Positions 54,760-63,665 of a stretch of DNA of 64,000 nucleotides are shown here, one piece after another. Source of the DNA: Candidatus Cloacimonadota bacterium. GTDB taxonomy: Bacteria; Cloacimonadota; Cloacimonadia; Cloacimonadales; JAJBBL01. The position numbers and the translations under genes are program-made. Numbering within the stretch: position 1 is the stretch's first letter; the number at the start of each line of letters is the position of its first letter. The stretch covers positions 17,192 to 81,191 of the forward strand of contig JAHYIR010000008.1 of NCBI GenBank assembly GCA_019429305.1, given 5' to 3'. The notes below the pieces were generated by a model. It had not been told where the DNA came from. It saw nothing but the letters and a program-made list of their open reading frames with translations, and did not search any database.

Positions 54760-56016
54760 ATGGATAGATTCGTAGATAAATACAGTAAGCTACATTGCTC
54801 TTTCTGTGGTAAGAGTGAGACTGAAACGAAACATATGATAAAGGGTCTTGCCGGAAATATCTGTGATGAATGCATTAAGATGTGTCACACAATCATTGAA
54901 GCAGACCATAAAGAACACCAGCTCGATAACTTTGTTCTCCCCAAACCACGTGAGATTAAAGAGTATCTTGACCAATACGTAATAGATCAGGATTCAGCAA
55001 AGCAGATTATAGCAGTTTCTGTATATAATCACTACAAGAGAATATTCAAACAGAAGAAGAACGATGATATTGAAATAGAAAAGAGCAATATTCTAATGAT
55101 CGGTCCAACCGGTTCAGGTAAAACACTTATAGCTCAAACACTAGCCCGTTTTCTTAAAGTGCCATTTGCTATAGCTGATGCTACTACTTTAACAGAAGCC
55201 GGTTACGTCGGTGAAGATGTAGAGAATATCTTGGTTCGCCTGTTACAAAACGCTGATTATGATGTAGCCAAAGCAGAAAGAGGTATCATTTATGTAGATG
55301 AAATTGATAAGATCTCTCGCAAATCAGAAACCCCTTCGATTACTCGGGATGTTTCTGGAGAAGGTGTTCAACAGGCATTATTGAAGATCCTGGAAGGGGC
55401 AAAAGTAAATGTGCCGCCTAAAGGTGGAAGAAAACATCCTCATCAGGATTTTATAGAGATTGATACAGGAAAAATACTTTTTATCGTCGGTGGTGCTTTC
55501 TGTGGATTAGATAAGATTATCAAACAACGAATCAATCAAAAGAATGTCGGTTTTGATGCCGATTTAGGAAAGAATGCTGATACTACCAGCGATATTTACT
55601 TCAAAGTCATTCCTGACGATCTACTAAAATATGGTCTGATCCCTGAATTAGTTGGTAGATTACCAGTAACAACTGCTCTTTCTGAGTTAAGTGAAGAGGC
55701 CCTTGTCCAAATCCTTACTCAGCCAAAGAATGCTATCTGTAAGCAATACCAGAAGCTTTTTGAAATGGAAGGGGTAGAACTGGAGTTTACTACTGAATCT
55801 CTTCTCAATATAGCTTCCGTAGCACTACACCAAAAAACCGGAGCGAGGGGCTTAAGGTCTATTATGGAAAAGACCATGTTGAATATTATGTATAACCTGC
55901 CTGAACAGGTTAATATAAAAAAATGTATTATAACACCGGAAGTTATTTCAGATAACAAGGAACCGGAATTCATATATAATGTAACTGAACAGCCAGAGAA
56001 AGCTGCTTCGAGCTAA
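54760..56016 (+). CDS. clpX: ClpX, ATP-dependent unfoldase of ClpXP
   Basis: A 418-residue AAA+ protein that selects and unfolds substrates for ClpP. The N-terminal zinc-binding domain has the four cysteines C13, C16, C35 and C38. Walker A is GPTGSGKT, Walker B is [11 protein letters not shown], the pore loop is [10 protein letters not shown], and the sensor motif [13 protein letters not shown] lies near the C-terminus. AAGGTAAGGA precedes the ATG. The ribosome-stalling or SspB-type adaptors are not encoded nearby. No terminator is evident after it. Confidence 0.97.
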   Translation: MDRFVDKYSKLHCSFCGKSETETKHMIKGLAGNICDECIKMCHTIIEADHKEHQLDNFVLPKPREIKEYLDQYVIDQDSAKQIIAVSVYNHYKRIFKQKKNDDIEIEKSNILMIGPTGSGKTLIAQTLARFLKVPFAIADATTLTEAGYVGEDVENILVRLLQNADYDVAKAERGIIYVDEIDKISRKSETPSITRDVSGEGVQQALLKILEGAKVNVPPKGGRKHPHQDFIEIDTGKILFIVGGAFCGLDKIIKQRINQKNVGFDADLGKNADTTSDIYFKVIPDDLLKYGLIPELVGRLPVTTALSELSEEALVQILTQPKNAICKQYQKLFEMEGVELEFTTESLLNIASVALHQKTGARGLRSIMEKTMLNIMYNLPEQVNIKKCIITPEVISDNKEPEFIYNVTEQPEKAASS

Positions 56017-56335
56017 AAAAAGGCTTAGTTTTCTCACCAGAAATTACTATTAGTATTGCTATCAAGTTCTTTGTATGAATAATTTTATAAAATCAAGGTA
56101 CTAAGATTAGATCTCTCTTAAGATAATTCAAGTGATAAATCATCTAAGGCAACCCAATAATTTTCTTCTAATAAATCCACAACCAGTACTTGTCAAAACA
56201 ACTACAAACTCCCAATTTACACCAATATTGACAGTTTATATCTCCCAAGTAAATTTGTCTTTAATCAAACATTAGCTTTGATGGGGCTCTTTATTCATAA
56301 GTGGCAATTTCAAAAAATAGTAGTAAGAGGATAGG
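56017..56335. other. Intergenic region with promoter-like site
   Basis: 319 bases between clpX and the DUF2723 gene. No gene is supported. It holds the promoter-like pair at 56228-56257 and a weak hairpin (ATCAAA/TTTGAT) near 56263-56281. Confidence 0.5.
56228..56257 (+). promoter_or_regulatory. Promoter-like site of the DUF2723 gene
   Basis: TTGACA (56228-56233), a 16-base spacer, then TAAATTTG (56250-56257), a full match to TAnnTTTG. It lies about 79 bases before the ATG. Confidence 0.5.
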
Positions 56336-59038
56336 ATGAAGCCGAGTAAACCGATAATGAAAAAAAAGGGTGTTAAAACTCCGATTAGCATACAACCAAA
56401 ATATGATTTTAATGACGACTGGCATATGCGACCACGGAATATTGTTAATCTCAAAACCAATGCTCTGATAGCTTTTGCTATTTTTGTTGGCTGCCTTATA
56501 GTTTATTGGATTACCCAAAATCGCTCAGTAACTTTTTGGGATGTAGGTGAGTATATTACTTGTAGCAGTATTTTAGGAATACCACATCCCCCGGGAAACC
56601 CTTTCTACATAATTTTAGGTAGATTCTTCACGATCATCGGACTAAATGTTCATCACGCTCTGATAGTAAACTCCCTTTCCGGTATCATGGCTGCTTTAGC
56701 AGTAATGTTTGTTTATCTCTTTACTGTTAAACTTGTTTCAATGATTGATGATAACAAATATCTGATTATTATTGCTGGTCTGATCGCTGCATTTTATACT
56801 GCTTTTTCTTATACTTTCTGGAATAATGCTGTTGAGGCATCAGTATATCCGGGTCGTGATCTCATTATTAACTTCGTAATCTGGTTAACTCTTGTCTGGG
56901 TACAGAAAACTAAAGATTACTCACATCAGAACTATCTGCTTCTTATAGTCTATGCTTTCTTTATTGGATTCAGCATACATCAAACTTCTTTGCAGATTTT
57001 GCCAGCAGTATTTTTTATCGTAATATATCCGATCTTGATGCATACAATCAAAACAAGTAAGTTTTGGATTCGTTTTACCGTTTTTCTAATTATTGGACTT
57101 ATTCTTTATTTTGTTTTTATACCAATTGCAGATAAACTACATGTTCCAGATATGGCAAAAATTGTAACAGCATTATTCTTTGGTTTTATCTCATATTTCT
57201 ATTTGAAAGATCGAATACCTATCAAGGTCTGGATATGGGGAATCATTTTTACAATAATTGCACTTAGTCCTCACATATACCTTTTCGTCAGATCAGAGTT
57301 AAGACCCTTCATTAACGAAGGATATCCTCACAATCTGGAGCTTTTTTCTGATTATGTGCTCAGAAGACAATACGGCGTAACCTCATTTGTAGAAAGAAGA
57401 GCATCGTTTTTCTATCAACTTGATTTTCACTTTTTGCGCTATTTCTTCTGGCAATTTTTCCATGTAGAAACAATTTCTAGATGGCTTAGTATACCACCAC
57501 AATTTATTGTTAATCTCGCAAAACTAATAGTTTTATCCTTAGGGTTTGGAGGCATATATTATCATTATAAGAGAAACAAGCATTCCTTTATATATCTTCT
57601 TGCTTTCTTTCTTATGACATCTCTAGCCATGATCTTCGTGATGAATCTCTCAGACGCAGAGGTTAGAGACCGTGACTATTTCTTTGTCTCTGCCTACTAT
57701 CTCTGGGCTGTTTGGATGGCAATAGGATCTATAGGATTGATTAGATATTTCAACTACAATAGAAAAAAGCTCCTCCCAATTCTATCAGTCCTTGTAATAC
57801 TATTACCTATTTTTAACTTCGCATCACAATACTTCATACACGATAGATCAAGAGAGTTTATAGCTCTTGATTACGGATTGAATTTCCTTAATGGTTTGGA
57901 AGAAAATGCCATAATATTTACTCATGGTGACAATGATACATTTCCACTCTGGTATGCGCAGGCAGTTTATGACCCTTATGCTTTTGAACATATCTATCCC
58001 GCTCGGCATGTCTATCCAGACAAAGCAACAGAACGCGCAATTTCTGAAGCAATGGAGTATAAGAGAAGCCACTTGAAAGGGATTAGACCTGATGTGTCGG
58101 TTGCAAATCTAAGCTTGCTTAATACTCCATGGTATATTAGGCAATTGCGAGATCTGGAAGGTATTCAATTCACTATGCCTGATGAACATATTGATGGTTT
58201 AAGACCTTTCAGATTAGAAAGCAGTAGACAGATTTCAATCAACAGTCCAAATCCGGAAGATAGTTTTACGGTAGCAATGGAGAGAGAAAGAGTGTTTTTT
58301 ATAAAAGATCTTTCTGCTATTCGCATAATTCAGGATAATTACGGAAAGCGACCAATTTACTTCGCTGTTACTATTGCAGACAATATTATCTTTGATGACC
58401 ACCTCCGTAATGAAGGAATGGTTAAGAGGTTAGTACCAACAAAAGATCGTGACCAGATTGATTTGGAACGTCTTAAAAACAATTTAGAAAACGTCTATTC
58501 ATATCGCAGTATTTTTGAGGAAGATATATATAAAGACGAGAATATGCAAAAACTTATTACCAATTATGGGGCTGCATTTATGAGATTATCTGAATACTAT
58601 CATCAAAGAGATGATCTGAGCAATGCTGCTCATTACTTAGAAAAAGCAGTGAGATTTGTTAGGGACCAGAAAAGATTTTCTCCTGCTTTAATTCAAATGT
58701 TCTTAGATGCTGAAGAATATGATCGAGCTATGGCTGTAATTGATAACACTTTGAGAGAAGACCCAAAGAGTTTAACCCCCTACATACAGGCAGCTTTCAT
58801 ACATTTAGAAAATGACTCTGTTGAGGCGGCTTATGCAATGTTTGACCGGGCAGTACAGGCCGGATTGTTTTCCGAGGAGCTAGTTAGCTTCATTTACATT
58901 GCTTCTGTCGACTATGAACTATACGATCAGGGGATAGAAGCCCTCGAGAAATTAAGAAAAAGGGATAGTCAGGGTATTGTCCCGGAATATATTGAAATGC
59001 TTCAAGTGCTGCAAGACACTTTAAGGGATCAAAGATAA
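56336..59038 (+). CDS. DUF2723 (GT117-like) membrane protein with C-terminal TPR region
   Basis: A 900-residue polytopic membrane protein. Residues 38-540 hold about twelve membrane helices with the DUF2723 signature FWDVGEYITCSSILGIPHPPGNPFYIILGR, whose acidic pair (D and E) is the proposed catalytic site, and FWNNAVEASVYPGRDLIIN. The soluble tail has the signature TPR-like units SEYYHQRDDLSNAAHYLEKAVRFV and AYAMFDRAVQAGLFSEE. The family is classed with glycosyltransferases that use lipid-linked sugars, so protein or lipid glycosylation is likely. The start follows AGAGGATAGG. Its donor and acceptor are unknown. Confidence 0.85.
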   Translation: MKPSKPIMKKKGVKTPISIQPKYDFNDDWHMRPRNIVNLKTNALIAFAIFVGCLIVYWITQNRSVTFWDVGEYITCSSILGIPHPPGNPFYIILGRFFTIIGLNVHHALIVNSLSGIMAALAVMFVYLFTVKLVSMIDDNKYLIIIAGLIAAFYTAFSYTFWNNAVEASVYPGRDLIINFVIWLTLVWVQKTKDYSHQNYLLLIVYAFFIGFSIHQTSLQILPAVFFIVIYPILMHTIKTSKFWIRFTVFLIIGLILYFVFIPIADKLHVPDMAKIVTALFFGFISYFYLKDRIPIKVWIWGIIFTIIALSPHIYLFVRSELRPFINEGYPHNLELFSDYVLRRQYGVTSFVERRASFFYQLDFHFLRYFFWQFFHVETISRWLSIPPQFIVNLAKLIVLSLGFGGIYYHYKRNKHSFIYLLAFFLMTSLAMIFVMNLSDAEVRDRDYFFVSAYYLWAVWMAIGSIGLIRYFNYNRKKLLPILSVLVILLPIFNFASQYFIHDRSREFIALDYGLNFLNGLEENAIIFTHGDNDTFPLWYAQAVYDPYAFEHIYPARHVYPDKATERAISEAMEYKRSHLKGIRPDVSVANLSLLNTPWYIRQLRDLEGIQFTMPDEHIDGLRPFRLESSRQISINSPNPEDSFTVAMERERVFFIKDLSAIRIIQDNYGKRPIYFAVTIADNIIFDDHLRNEGMVKRLVPTKDRDQIDLERLKNNLENVYSYRSIFEEDIYKDENMQKLITNYGAAFMRLSEYYHQRDDLSNAAHYLEKAVRFVRDQKRFSPALIQMFLDAEEYDRAMAVIDNTLREDPKSLTPYIQAAFIHLENDSVEAAYAMFDRAVQAGLFSEELVSFIYIASVDYELYDQGIEALEKLRKRDSQGIVPEYIEMLQVLQDTLRDQR

Positions 59039-59164
59039 GTTCATTCCCCACTATCAACAATCTACTCTTTTTCTTTTTGTCAGTCAAATAAAGAGAATTA
59101 TCTTATTATTTATAGATGGCTTGGTTGTGTACGAGCAGGAATGATTAAGGAATAGAGGTTTGTT

Positions 59165-59977
59165 ATGCCTGAATTACCAGAAGTAGAAACTATTGTTAGA
59201 GAATTGAGAGGTAGTATAATTGGAAAAAGTATTTGGAAAGTTGAAGAGTTAAGGCAAGATACTATTTTTTATGATCAAGTAACACCTACCCGATGTCTTG
59301 GTAAAATAGTTGAATTAGACCGGCGCGGTAAATATATTATTGTTAAAACTGATAAGGGTTATGTTGTGATTATTCATCTGAGAATGACAGGTAAACTCAT
59401 TCTTAATGGCCAGAAAGATCCAATTACAAAACACACTAGAGCAATTCTATATTTCAAAGACCATACTAGAATATTATTCGATGACACCAGAACTTTTGGG
59501 ACTATCAGGATTATAAGTTGTGACAAGATCGGACAATTATTTTGTAATCTTGGTTGTGAACCCTTTTCAGCAGATTTTAATGTTGAGCATATTACAAAGC
59601 TTTTAAGTAAAAAGAAAACTGCAGTTAAGAACTTTCTACTTGATCAGAGTTATATTGCAGGTTTAGGCAATATTTATGTAAATGAAATACTACACGAGAG
59701 CAGAATTAAACCAAATAGGTTAACTAATACACTCAATAAAACAGAGATAGATCTTTTAGTAACAAATACCAGAAATATATTGCGAGAGGCAATAAAACAT
59801 AACGGTACTACCATATCAGATTATAGACGGGTTGATGATAAAAAGGGAACTTTTCAAAATTTTTTAAAGATATATGGAAAAGAGTTCTGCCATAAAGGTC
59901 ATCCAGTAACCAGAATTAAATCAAATGGCAGATCAACTTTTTACTGTGAAGAATGCCTAAAGGAGAATCATAATTAA
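59165..59977 (+). CDS. mutM: MutM, formamidopyrimidine-DNA glycosylase
   Basis: Base-excision repair enzyme for 8-oxoguanine and formamidopyrimidines. The N-terminal PELPEVETIVRELRG gives the catalytic Pro and Glu, RRGKYIIV holds the conserved Lys, and the H2TH motif is LLDQSYIAGLGNIYVNEILHESRIKP. The C-terminal zinc finger is unusual: KEFCHKGHPVTRIKSNGRSTFYCEEC, where the first CxxC is replaced by C-x3-H, so the ligands are probably C, H, C, C. It begins a run of oxidative-stress genes, and its TAA overlaps the ATG of the flavodiiron gene, so DNA repair and oxygen removal are co-transcribed. Confidence 0.93.
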   Translation: MPELPEVETIVRELRGSIIGKSIWKVEELRQDTIFYDQVTPTRCLGKIVELDRRGKYIIVKTDKGYVVIIHLRMTGKLILNGQKDPITKHTRAILYFKDHTRILFDDTRTFGTIRIISCDKIGQLFCNLGCEPFSADFNVEHITKLLSKKKTAVKNFLLDQSYIAGLGNIYVNEILHESRIKPNRLTNTLNKTEIDLLVTNTRNILREAIKHNGTTISDYRRVDDKKGTFQNFLKIYGKEFCHKGHPVTRIKSNGRSTFYCEECLKENHN

Positions 59978-61161
59978 TGTTACCTATTGAGATTAAGAAA
60001 AATGTTTACTGGGTTGGTGGAATTGATTGGGACTTAAGAAATTTCCATGGTTATTTAACACAAAGAGGTTCATCTTATAATGCCTATTTGATCACCGGAG
60101 AGAAGAATATCCTGATCGATAATGTCAAAATCCACCTCTATGATCAGTTATTAGCTAGGATAGCAAAGATTATTGATCCGACTAAGATCGATTATTTCAT
60201 CCAAAATCATGTTGAAATGGATCATTCAGGAGCATTACCTAAGCTAATTAAATTAAATCCCGGAGCTTTGGTAATTACTTCACCAAATGGTGAAAAAGGG
60301 TTAAAATTACATTTTAAAAGTGATTGGAACTTTCGTGTTGTTCAGAACAATGAAAAGATCAAAATTGGAGAAAGGGAATTCCAATTTGTTCTTACTCCCA
60401 TGGTTCATTGGCCTGATAATATGGTGACGTATTCTATTGAGGATAAAATACTCTTCTCCAATGATGCATTCGGACAGCATATTTCATCATCAGAGCGATT
60501 TGTTACTGAATACCCCCTTGACATAGTTTTTGAAGAGGCAAAGAAATACTATGCTAATATTGTTCTTCCTTATGGAGAACAGGTCAAAAAGGTCTTACCT
60601 GTTGTTGAGAGTATAGAGCCTGACATTATTGCACCTAGTCATGGGCTTATTTGGAATGAGTATATACCAAAAATTATCACAGAATATAGAAAATGGTCTA
60701 ATAATGAGACAGAAAATAAGGCAGTTATCATTTACGATACCATGTGGAAATCGACTGAGTTGATTTCCTATACCATCCTCAGGGGCTTTGAACATAGTAA
60801 GATACCGGTTGAGATATTTAATCTGCAATTGAACCATATTTCAGATATCATGACTTCTCTGATCGATGCTAAATACATCTGCATCGGGTCTTCTACTCTA
60901 AACAATGGTATTCTGCCATCTGTTGCTGCATTTCTTACATATTTAAAGGGATTAGCCCCGAAAAATAGAACTGCCTTAGCTTTTGGCTCTTATGGCTGGG
61001 GAGGACAGAGTGTACCTATTATAGAAGATACATTAACAGCAATGAAGTTTGATATACTCCCTTCAATCAAGGAGCAGTACATTCCTAGCCAGGAGAGACT
61101 CGATTTAATAACTGATAATCTAATCAATTTATTATCACAAAAACCATACAAAGTTGAATAA
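59977..61161 (+). CDS. fprA: Flavodiiron protein (FprA/rubredoxin:oxygen oxidoreductase)
   Basis: A 394-residue A-type flavoprotein that reduces oxygen, or nitric oxide, to water with electrons from rubredoxin. The metallo-beta-lactamase-like domain has all diiron ligands: NHVEMDHSG (H-x-E-x-D-H), VHWPDN, SNDAFGQH and PSHGLIW. The C-terminal flavodoxin domain begins AVIIYDTMWKSTE, with the FMN-binding loops GSSTLNNG and GSYGWGG. It has no fused rubredoxin; a separate rubredoxin gene lies 1.5 kb downstream. Start overlaps mutM (TAATG). Likely a cytoplasmic oxygen scavenger of an anaerobe. Confidence 0.95.
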   Translation: MLPIEIKKNVYWVGGIDWDLRNFHGYLTQRGSSYNAYLITGEKNILIDNVKIHLYDQLLARIAKIIDPTKIDYFIQNHVEMDHSGALPKLIKLNPGALVITSPNGEKGLKLHFKSDWNFRVVQNNEKIKIGEREFQFVLTPMVHWPDNMVTYSIEDKILFSNDAFGQHISSSERFVTEYPLDIVFEEAKKYYANIVLPYGEQVKKVLPVVESIEPDIIAPSHGLIWNEYIPKIITEYRKWSNNETENKAVIIYDTMWKSTELISYTILRGFEHSKIPVEIFNLQLNHISDIMTSLIDAKYICIGSSTLNNGILPSVAAFLTYLKGLAPKNRTALAFGSYGWGGQSVPIIEDTLTAMKFDILPSIKEQYIPSQERLDLITDNLINLLSQKPYKVE

Positions 61162-61172
61162 AAGGAGGAATT

Positions 61173-61661
61173 ATGTTCAGCGAGAAATTAGAAAAGGAAT
61201 TGAATCTGCAAATTAACAAAGAGTTTTATGCCCAGTATCTATACCTATCTATGTCTGCTTATGCAGAATCGATAGGTCTCGATGGTATTGCTCATTGGTT
61301 TAGAGCACAGTCAGAAGAAGAGTACACACATGCCATGAAGATCTTTGATTTCGTTAATGAGAAAGGTGGTCGGGTTATATTAGAACCTATCAAGAAACCT
61401 AAACACGATTTTAAATCAGTTAAACAGCTGTTTGAACTTGCTTTAGAGCATGAAAAATTCGTTACAGATTCGATTAATAAACTCTTAGAATTAGCAATGA
61501 AAGAGAAAGAGCATTCGACAGTAAGCTTTCTCAAATGGTTCGTTGATGAACAGGTCGAAGAAGAAGATAGTGTAAACAATATTCTCGACAAATTTCAATA
61601 CATCAAAGATAGTGGCATGGGTCTAATACATCTCAACAATGCATTAGGCAACAGAAAGTAA
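61173..61661 (+). CDS. ftn: Ferritin (bacterial non-haem type)
   Basis: A 162-residue iron-storage protein. Ferroxidase residues are visible: E17 (NKEFYAQYLYLSM), E50 and H53 (SEEEYTHAMKIFDFV), the Glu of ALEHEKFVTDSI and Gln/Glu of VDEQVEEEDSV. Strong AAAGGAGG before the ATG. It stands 11 bases after the flavodiiron gene and 14 before desulfoferrodoxin. Iron sequestration limits Fenton chemistry when superoxide and peroxide are handled by the neighbouring gene products. Confidence 0.96.
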   Translation: MFSEKLEKELNLQINKEFYAQYLYLSMSAYAESIGLDGIAHWFRAQSEEEYTHAMKIFDFVNEKGGRVILEPIKKPKHDFKSVKQLFELALEHEKFVTDSINKLLELAMKEKEHSTVSFLKWFVDEQVEEEDSVNNILDKFQYIKDSGMGLIHLNNALGNRK

Positions 61662-61675
61662 GGTTGGAGGTTAAT

Positions 61676-62053
61676 ATGACAGTTTTAAGAGAACTATATT
61701 ACTGTGAAATTTGTCATAATCTGGTAGAAATAGTACAAGAGGGTCAGACAGCTCTTGTCTGCTGTGGTCAGGATATGTCAAAATTAGTAGCAAAAACAGA
61801 AGATCAGGGACTCGAAAAACATGTACCCGTTGTTGAAAAAAGCGATAATGGAGTTTTAGTAAAAGTAGGTTCTGTTGAGCATCCAATGGAAGAAAAACAT
61901 CACATTAAGTTCATTGAAGTTTTAACTAAGAATATGGTTTATCGTGCAGAGTTAAAACCGGGTGATAAACCTCAGGCATTCTTTCCTGTTAAGTTCGATG
62001 ATATAACCGAAGTTCGTGAATTTTGTAATATCCACAGTTTATGGAAAAAGTAA
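61676..62053 (+). CDS. dfx: Desulfoferrodoxin (2Fe superoxide reductase)
   Basis: Reduces superoxide to hydrogen peroxide without producing oxygen. The ATG at 61676 is chosen because GGAGG lies 6 bases before it, giving 125 residues; the in-frame TTG at 61664 overlaps that site. The N-terminal desulforedoxin centre has C10, C13, C29 and C30. The active-site centre II is formed by the His of EKHVPVVE, HPMEEKHHIKF and the C-terminal CNIHSLW. Both iron sites are intact, so it is class I. Electron donor is probably the nearby rubredoxin. Confidence 0.96.
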   Translation: MTVLRELYYCEICHNLVEIVQEGQTALVCCGQDMSKLVAKTEDQGLEKHVPVVEKSDNGVLVKVGSVEHPMEEKHHIKFIEVLTKNMVYRAELKPGDKPQAFFPVKFDDITEVREFCNIHSLWKK

Positions 62054-62073
62054 CGTCTATAAGGAGTGAGTAA

Positions 62074-62664
62074 ATGATCCCGTTTAAAGAATCAAAAACA
62101 GCTTCAAATCTAATGAAAGCTTTCGCTGGTGAATCTCAAGCAAGAATGAGATACACTTATTATGCTTCTGTCGCAAAAAAACAAGGTTATTTACAAATAG
62201 CCGATATCTTTCTGGAAACAGCAGAAAATGAGAAGGAACATGCCAAGCTCTTTCTAAAACAGTTAATTAAGAATGGTGTTGAAGGAGAACCTGTGGAAAT
62301 TATAGCTTCATATCCAGCAGCACTTTCTACTGAAACAAAGAATAATCTAGCTTATGCTGCTGCGGGAGAGAATGAAGAATGGACTGACTTGTACCCTACC
62401 TTTGCTAAGATAGCAGATGAAGAGGGCTTTAAAGAAGTTGCTGATACCTTTAGATTAGTGGCATTGGTTGAGAAAAAACACGAAACCCGGTATCGCAAAC
62501 TACACCAAAATGTCTCAAATGATAAGGTTTTCAAAAAAGAAACTCAAGTGCAATGGATTTGTAGAAATTGCGGACATATTGTCGATTGTCCGGAAGCACC
62601 GGAAGAATGCCCAGTCTGCAAACATTCACGTGATTATTTCCAAGTATTCGTTGAGAATTATTAA
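62074..62664 (+). CDS. rbr: Rubrerythrin
   Basis: A 196-residue peroxide reductase. The N-terminal four-helix domain carries the diiron ligands ([52 protein letters not shown]). The C-terminal rubredoxin-like domain has [10 protein letters not shown] and [11 protein letters not shown], so the FeS4 site is complete. AAGGAG precedes the ATG. It lies between the superoxide reductase, whose product it removes, and a rubredoxin that can supply electrons. Confidence 0.97.
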   Translation: MIPFKESKTASNLMKAFAGESQARMRYTYYASVAKKQGYLQIADIFLETAENEKEHAKLFLKQLIKNGVEGEPVEIIASYPAALSTETKNNLAYAAAGENEEWTDLYPTFAKIADEEGFKEVADTFRLVALVEKKHETRYRKLHQNVSNDKVFKKETQVQWICRNCGHIVDCPEAPEECPVCKHSRDYFQVFVENY

Positions 62665-62682
62665 TAAAAAGTGGAGGTACTT

Positions 62683-62826
62683 ATGCAAAAATATATTTGT
62701 GATGCATGTGGCTTTGTCTATGATCCCGTAGAGAATGATAATGTTCCATTCGAAGATCTGCCTGAAGACTATGTTTGTCCTGTTTGCGGTGTCGGCAAAG
62801 ATATGTTTAGTCCTATCGAAGACTAA
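62683..62826 (+). CDS. rub: Short-form rubredoxin
   Basis: A 47-residue electron carrier. The sequence has both iron-binding pairs: [10 protein letters not shown] (C6, C9) and [11 protein letters not shown] (C32, C35). GGAGG stands 7 bases before the ATG. Compared with usual 52-54-residue rubredoxins it lacks about seven residues in the loop between the pairs ([15 protein letters not shown]), like the short rubredoxin of Desulfovibrio desulfuricans. The Trp usual before the second pair is Tyr. It sits 18 bases after rubrerythrin and is followed by a terminator. It should donate electrons to the flavodiiron protein, the superoxide reductase and rubrerythrin. Confidence 0.95.
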   Translation: MQKYICDACGFVYDPVENDNVPFEDLPEDYVCPVCGVGKDMFSPIED

Positions 62827-62837
62827 TTGATAGTTTT

Positions 62838-62875
62838 AAAGCTGCTTTGAAATTTTAAAGCAGCTTTTTTTCTTT
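62838..62875 (+). terminator. Intrinsic terminator after the rubredoxin gene
   Basis: AAAGCTGCTTT (62838-62848) pairs with AAAGCAGCTTT (62857-62867) over an 8-base loop and continues into a long T-run. It closes the mutM-to-rubredoxin operon, although the next gene starts only 14 bases later. Confidence 0.92.
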
Positions 62876-62888
62876 ATAGGAGTATTAT

Positions 62889-63344
62889 ATGGATATTATG
62901 ACATTTCACAAGATTATTGATTTTGCAGTCGAACGGGAAAGAGAAGCGGTTGATTTTTATCATGATCTTCAAAACTCAGCTAAGTTTTCTGCACAGAAGG
63001 CGATGCTCCAAGAGTTAGAAAATATGGAGAAAACCCATATTCTCATCTTAGAAAAGATGAGGCAAAAAGATATGAAAGCTATTACCAGCTCACCGGTTAA
63101 AGATCTAAAAATAGTTGATTATATAGCTGATGATGATATCGAACCTGATTCCTTCCCTAATATTCTTTTAATAGCGATGAAAAGAGAAGATAAAGCTAAC
63201 CTGTTATACCGTGATCTCGCTAATCGTTTTGCAGTTGAGGATATAGAGTTGAGCAAATTATTCCAAAGACTTGCCGATGAAGAAACCGGTCATAAGCTTA
63301 AATTCGAATTACTCTATGACGAATATGTTCTAAAAGATAATTAA
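62889..63344 (+). CDS. Ferritin-like (rubrerythrin-type) protein without rubredoxin domain
   Basis: A 151-residue two-half-repeat helical protein like the one at 9042. Ligand-bearing helices are FAVEREREAVDFYHDLQ, ENMEKTHILILEKM, AMKREDKANLLYRDLA and ADEETGHKLKFELLYDEY, giving a full set of E-x-x-H type ligands for two irons. GGAG is 7 bases upstream of the ATG. It stands just after the rubredoxin terminator, so partial readthrough could add it to the oxidative-stress operon. A role in iron or peroxide handling is likely but unproven. Confidence 0.88.
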   Translation: MDIMTFHKIIDFAVEREREAVDFYHDLQNSAKFSAQKAMLQELENMEKTHILILEKMRQKDMKAITSSPVKDLKIVDYIADDDIEPDSFPNILLIAMKREDKANLLYRDLANRFAVEDIELSKLFQRLADEETGHKLKFELLYDEYVLKDN

Positions 63345-63358
63345 ATGATTTGAGATTT

Positions 63359-63396
63359 AAAGGGGTTCTATTTTCAGAACCCCTTTTGTTTTTTCT
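63359..63396 (+). terminator. Intrinsic terminator of the ferritin-like gene
   Basis: AAAGGGGTTCT (63359-63369) pairs with AGAACCCCTTT (63376-63386) over the loop ATTTTC, followed by a T-rich run. Strong rho-independent signal. Confidence 0.92.
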
Positions 63397-63550
63397 AAAT
63401 CAGTCTGTTTGCTTTTCGAAACTAGTTGCTTTTTAAAAACTACTATCCTCTATGAATCAACTTATCTACTCACTGAACTAATCTAAACTCTGAAGATAGT
63501 CGTTTCTAATAACTACATAAGTATTTTCCCTTGATTAATCAATAGTCTAC

Positions 63551-63600
63551 CATAGGGAAGCTTACGAGTCGGCTAGGGCCGACTCGTAGGCTTCCTATTG
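63551..63600 (+). repeat. Palindrome copy 3 of the dispersed family
   Basis: Core ACGAGTCGGC pairs with GCCGACTCGT around TAGG. The outer arms CATAGGGAAGCTT and AGGCTTCCTATTG are nearly complementary, with small slips. Same orientation as copy 1; lies between convergent genes, 150 bases from a terminator on one side and 15 from one on the other. Confidence 0.88.
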
Positions 63601-63614
63601 ATATATCATATATA

Positions 63615-63648
63615 AAACAAAAAAGGGGTTCTGATAATCAGAACCCCT
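63615..63648 (-). terminator. Intrinsic terminator of the minus-strand secreted-protein gene
   Basis: AGGGGTTCTGA (63624-63634) pairs with TCAGAACCCCT (63638-63648) over TAA. On the minus strand the stem is followed by TTTTTGTTTTA. It lies 17 bases after the stop at 63666. Confidence 0.9.
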
Positions 63649-63665
63649 AAGTATTATGTAGCAGT

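Larger units (their letters stand above)
63345..63665. other. Convergent intergenic region with terminators and palindrome copy 3
   Basis: 321 bases between convergent genes, holding a plus-strand terminator, palindrome copy 3 and a minus-strand terminator. The stretch 63397-63550 contains several AACTA words but no gene. Confidence 0.6.

Noticed and set aside
62468..62731. 87-residue frame overlapping rubrerythrin and rubredoxin
   Set aside because: It is another frame of two well-supported genes and has no family likeness.
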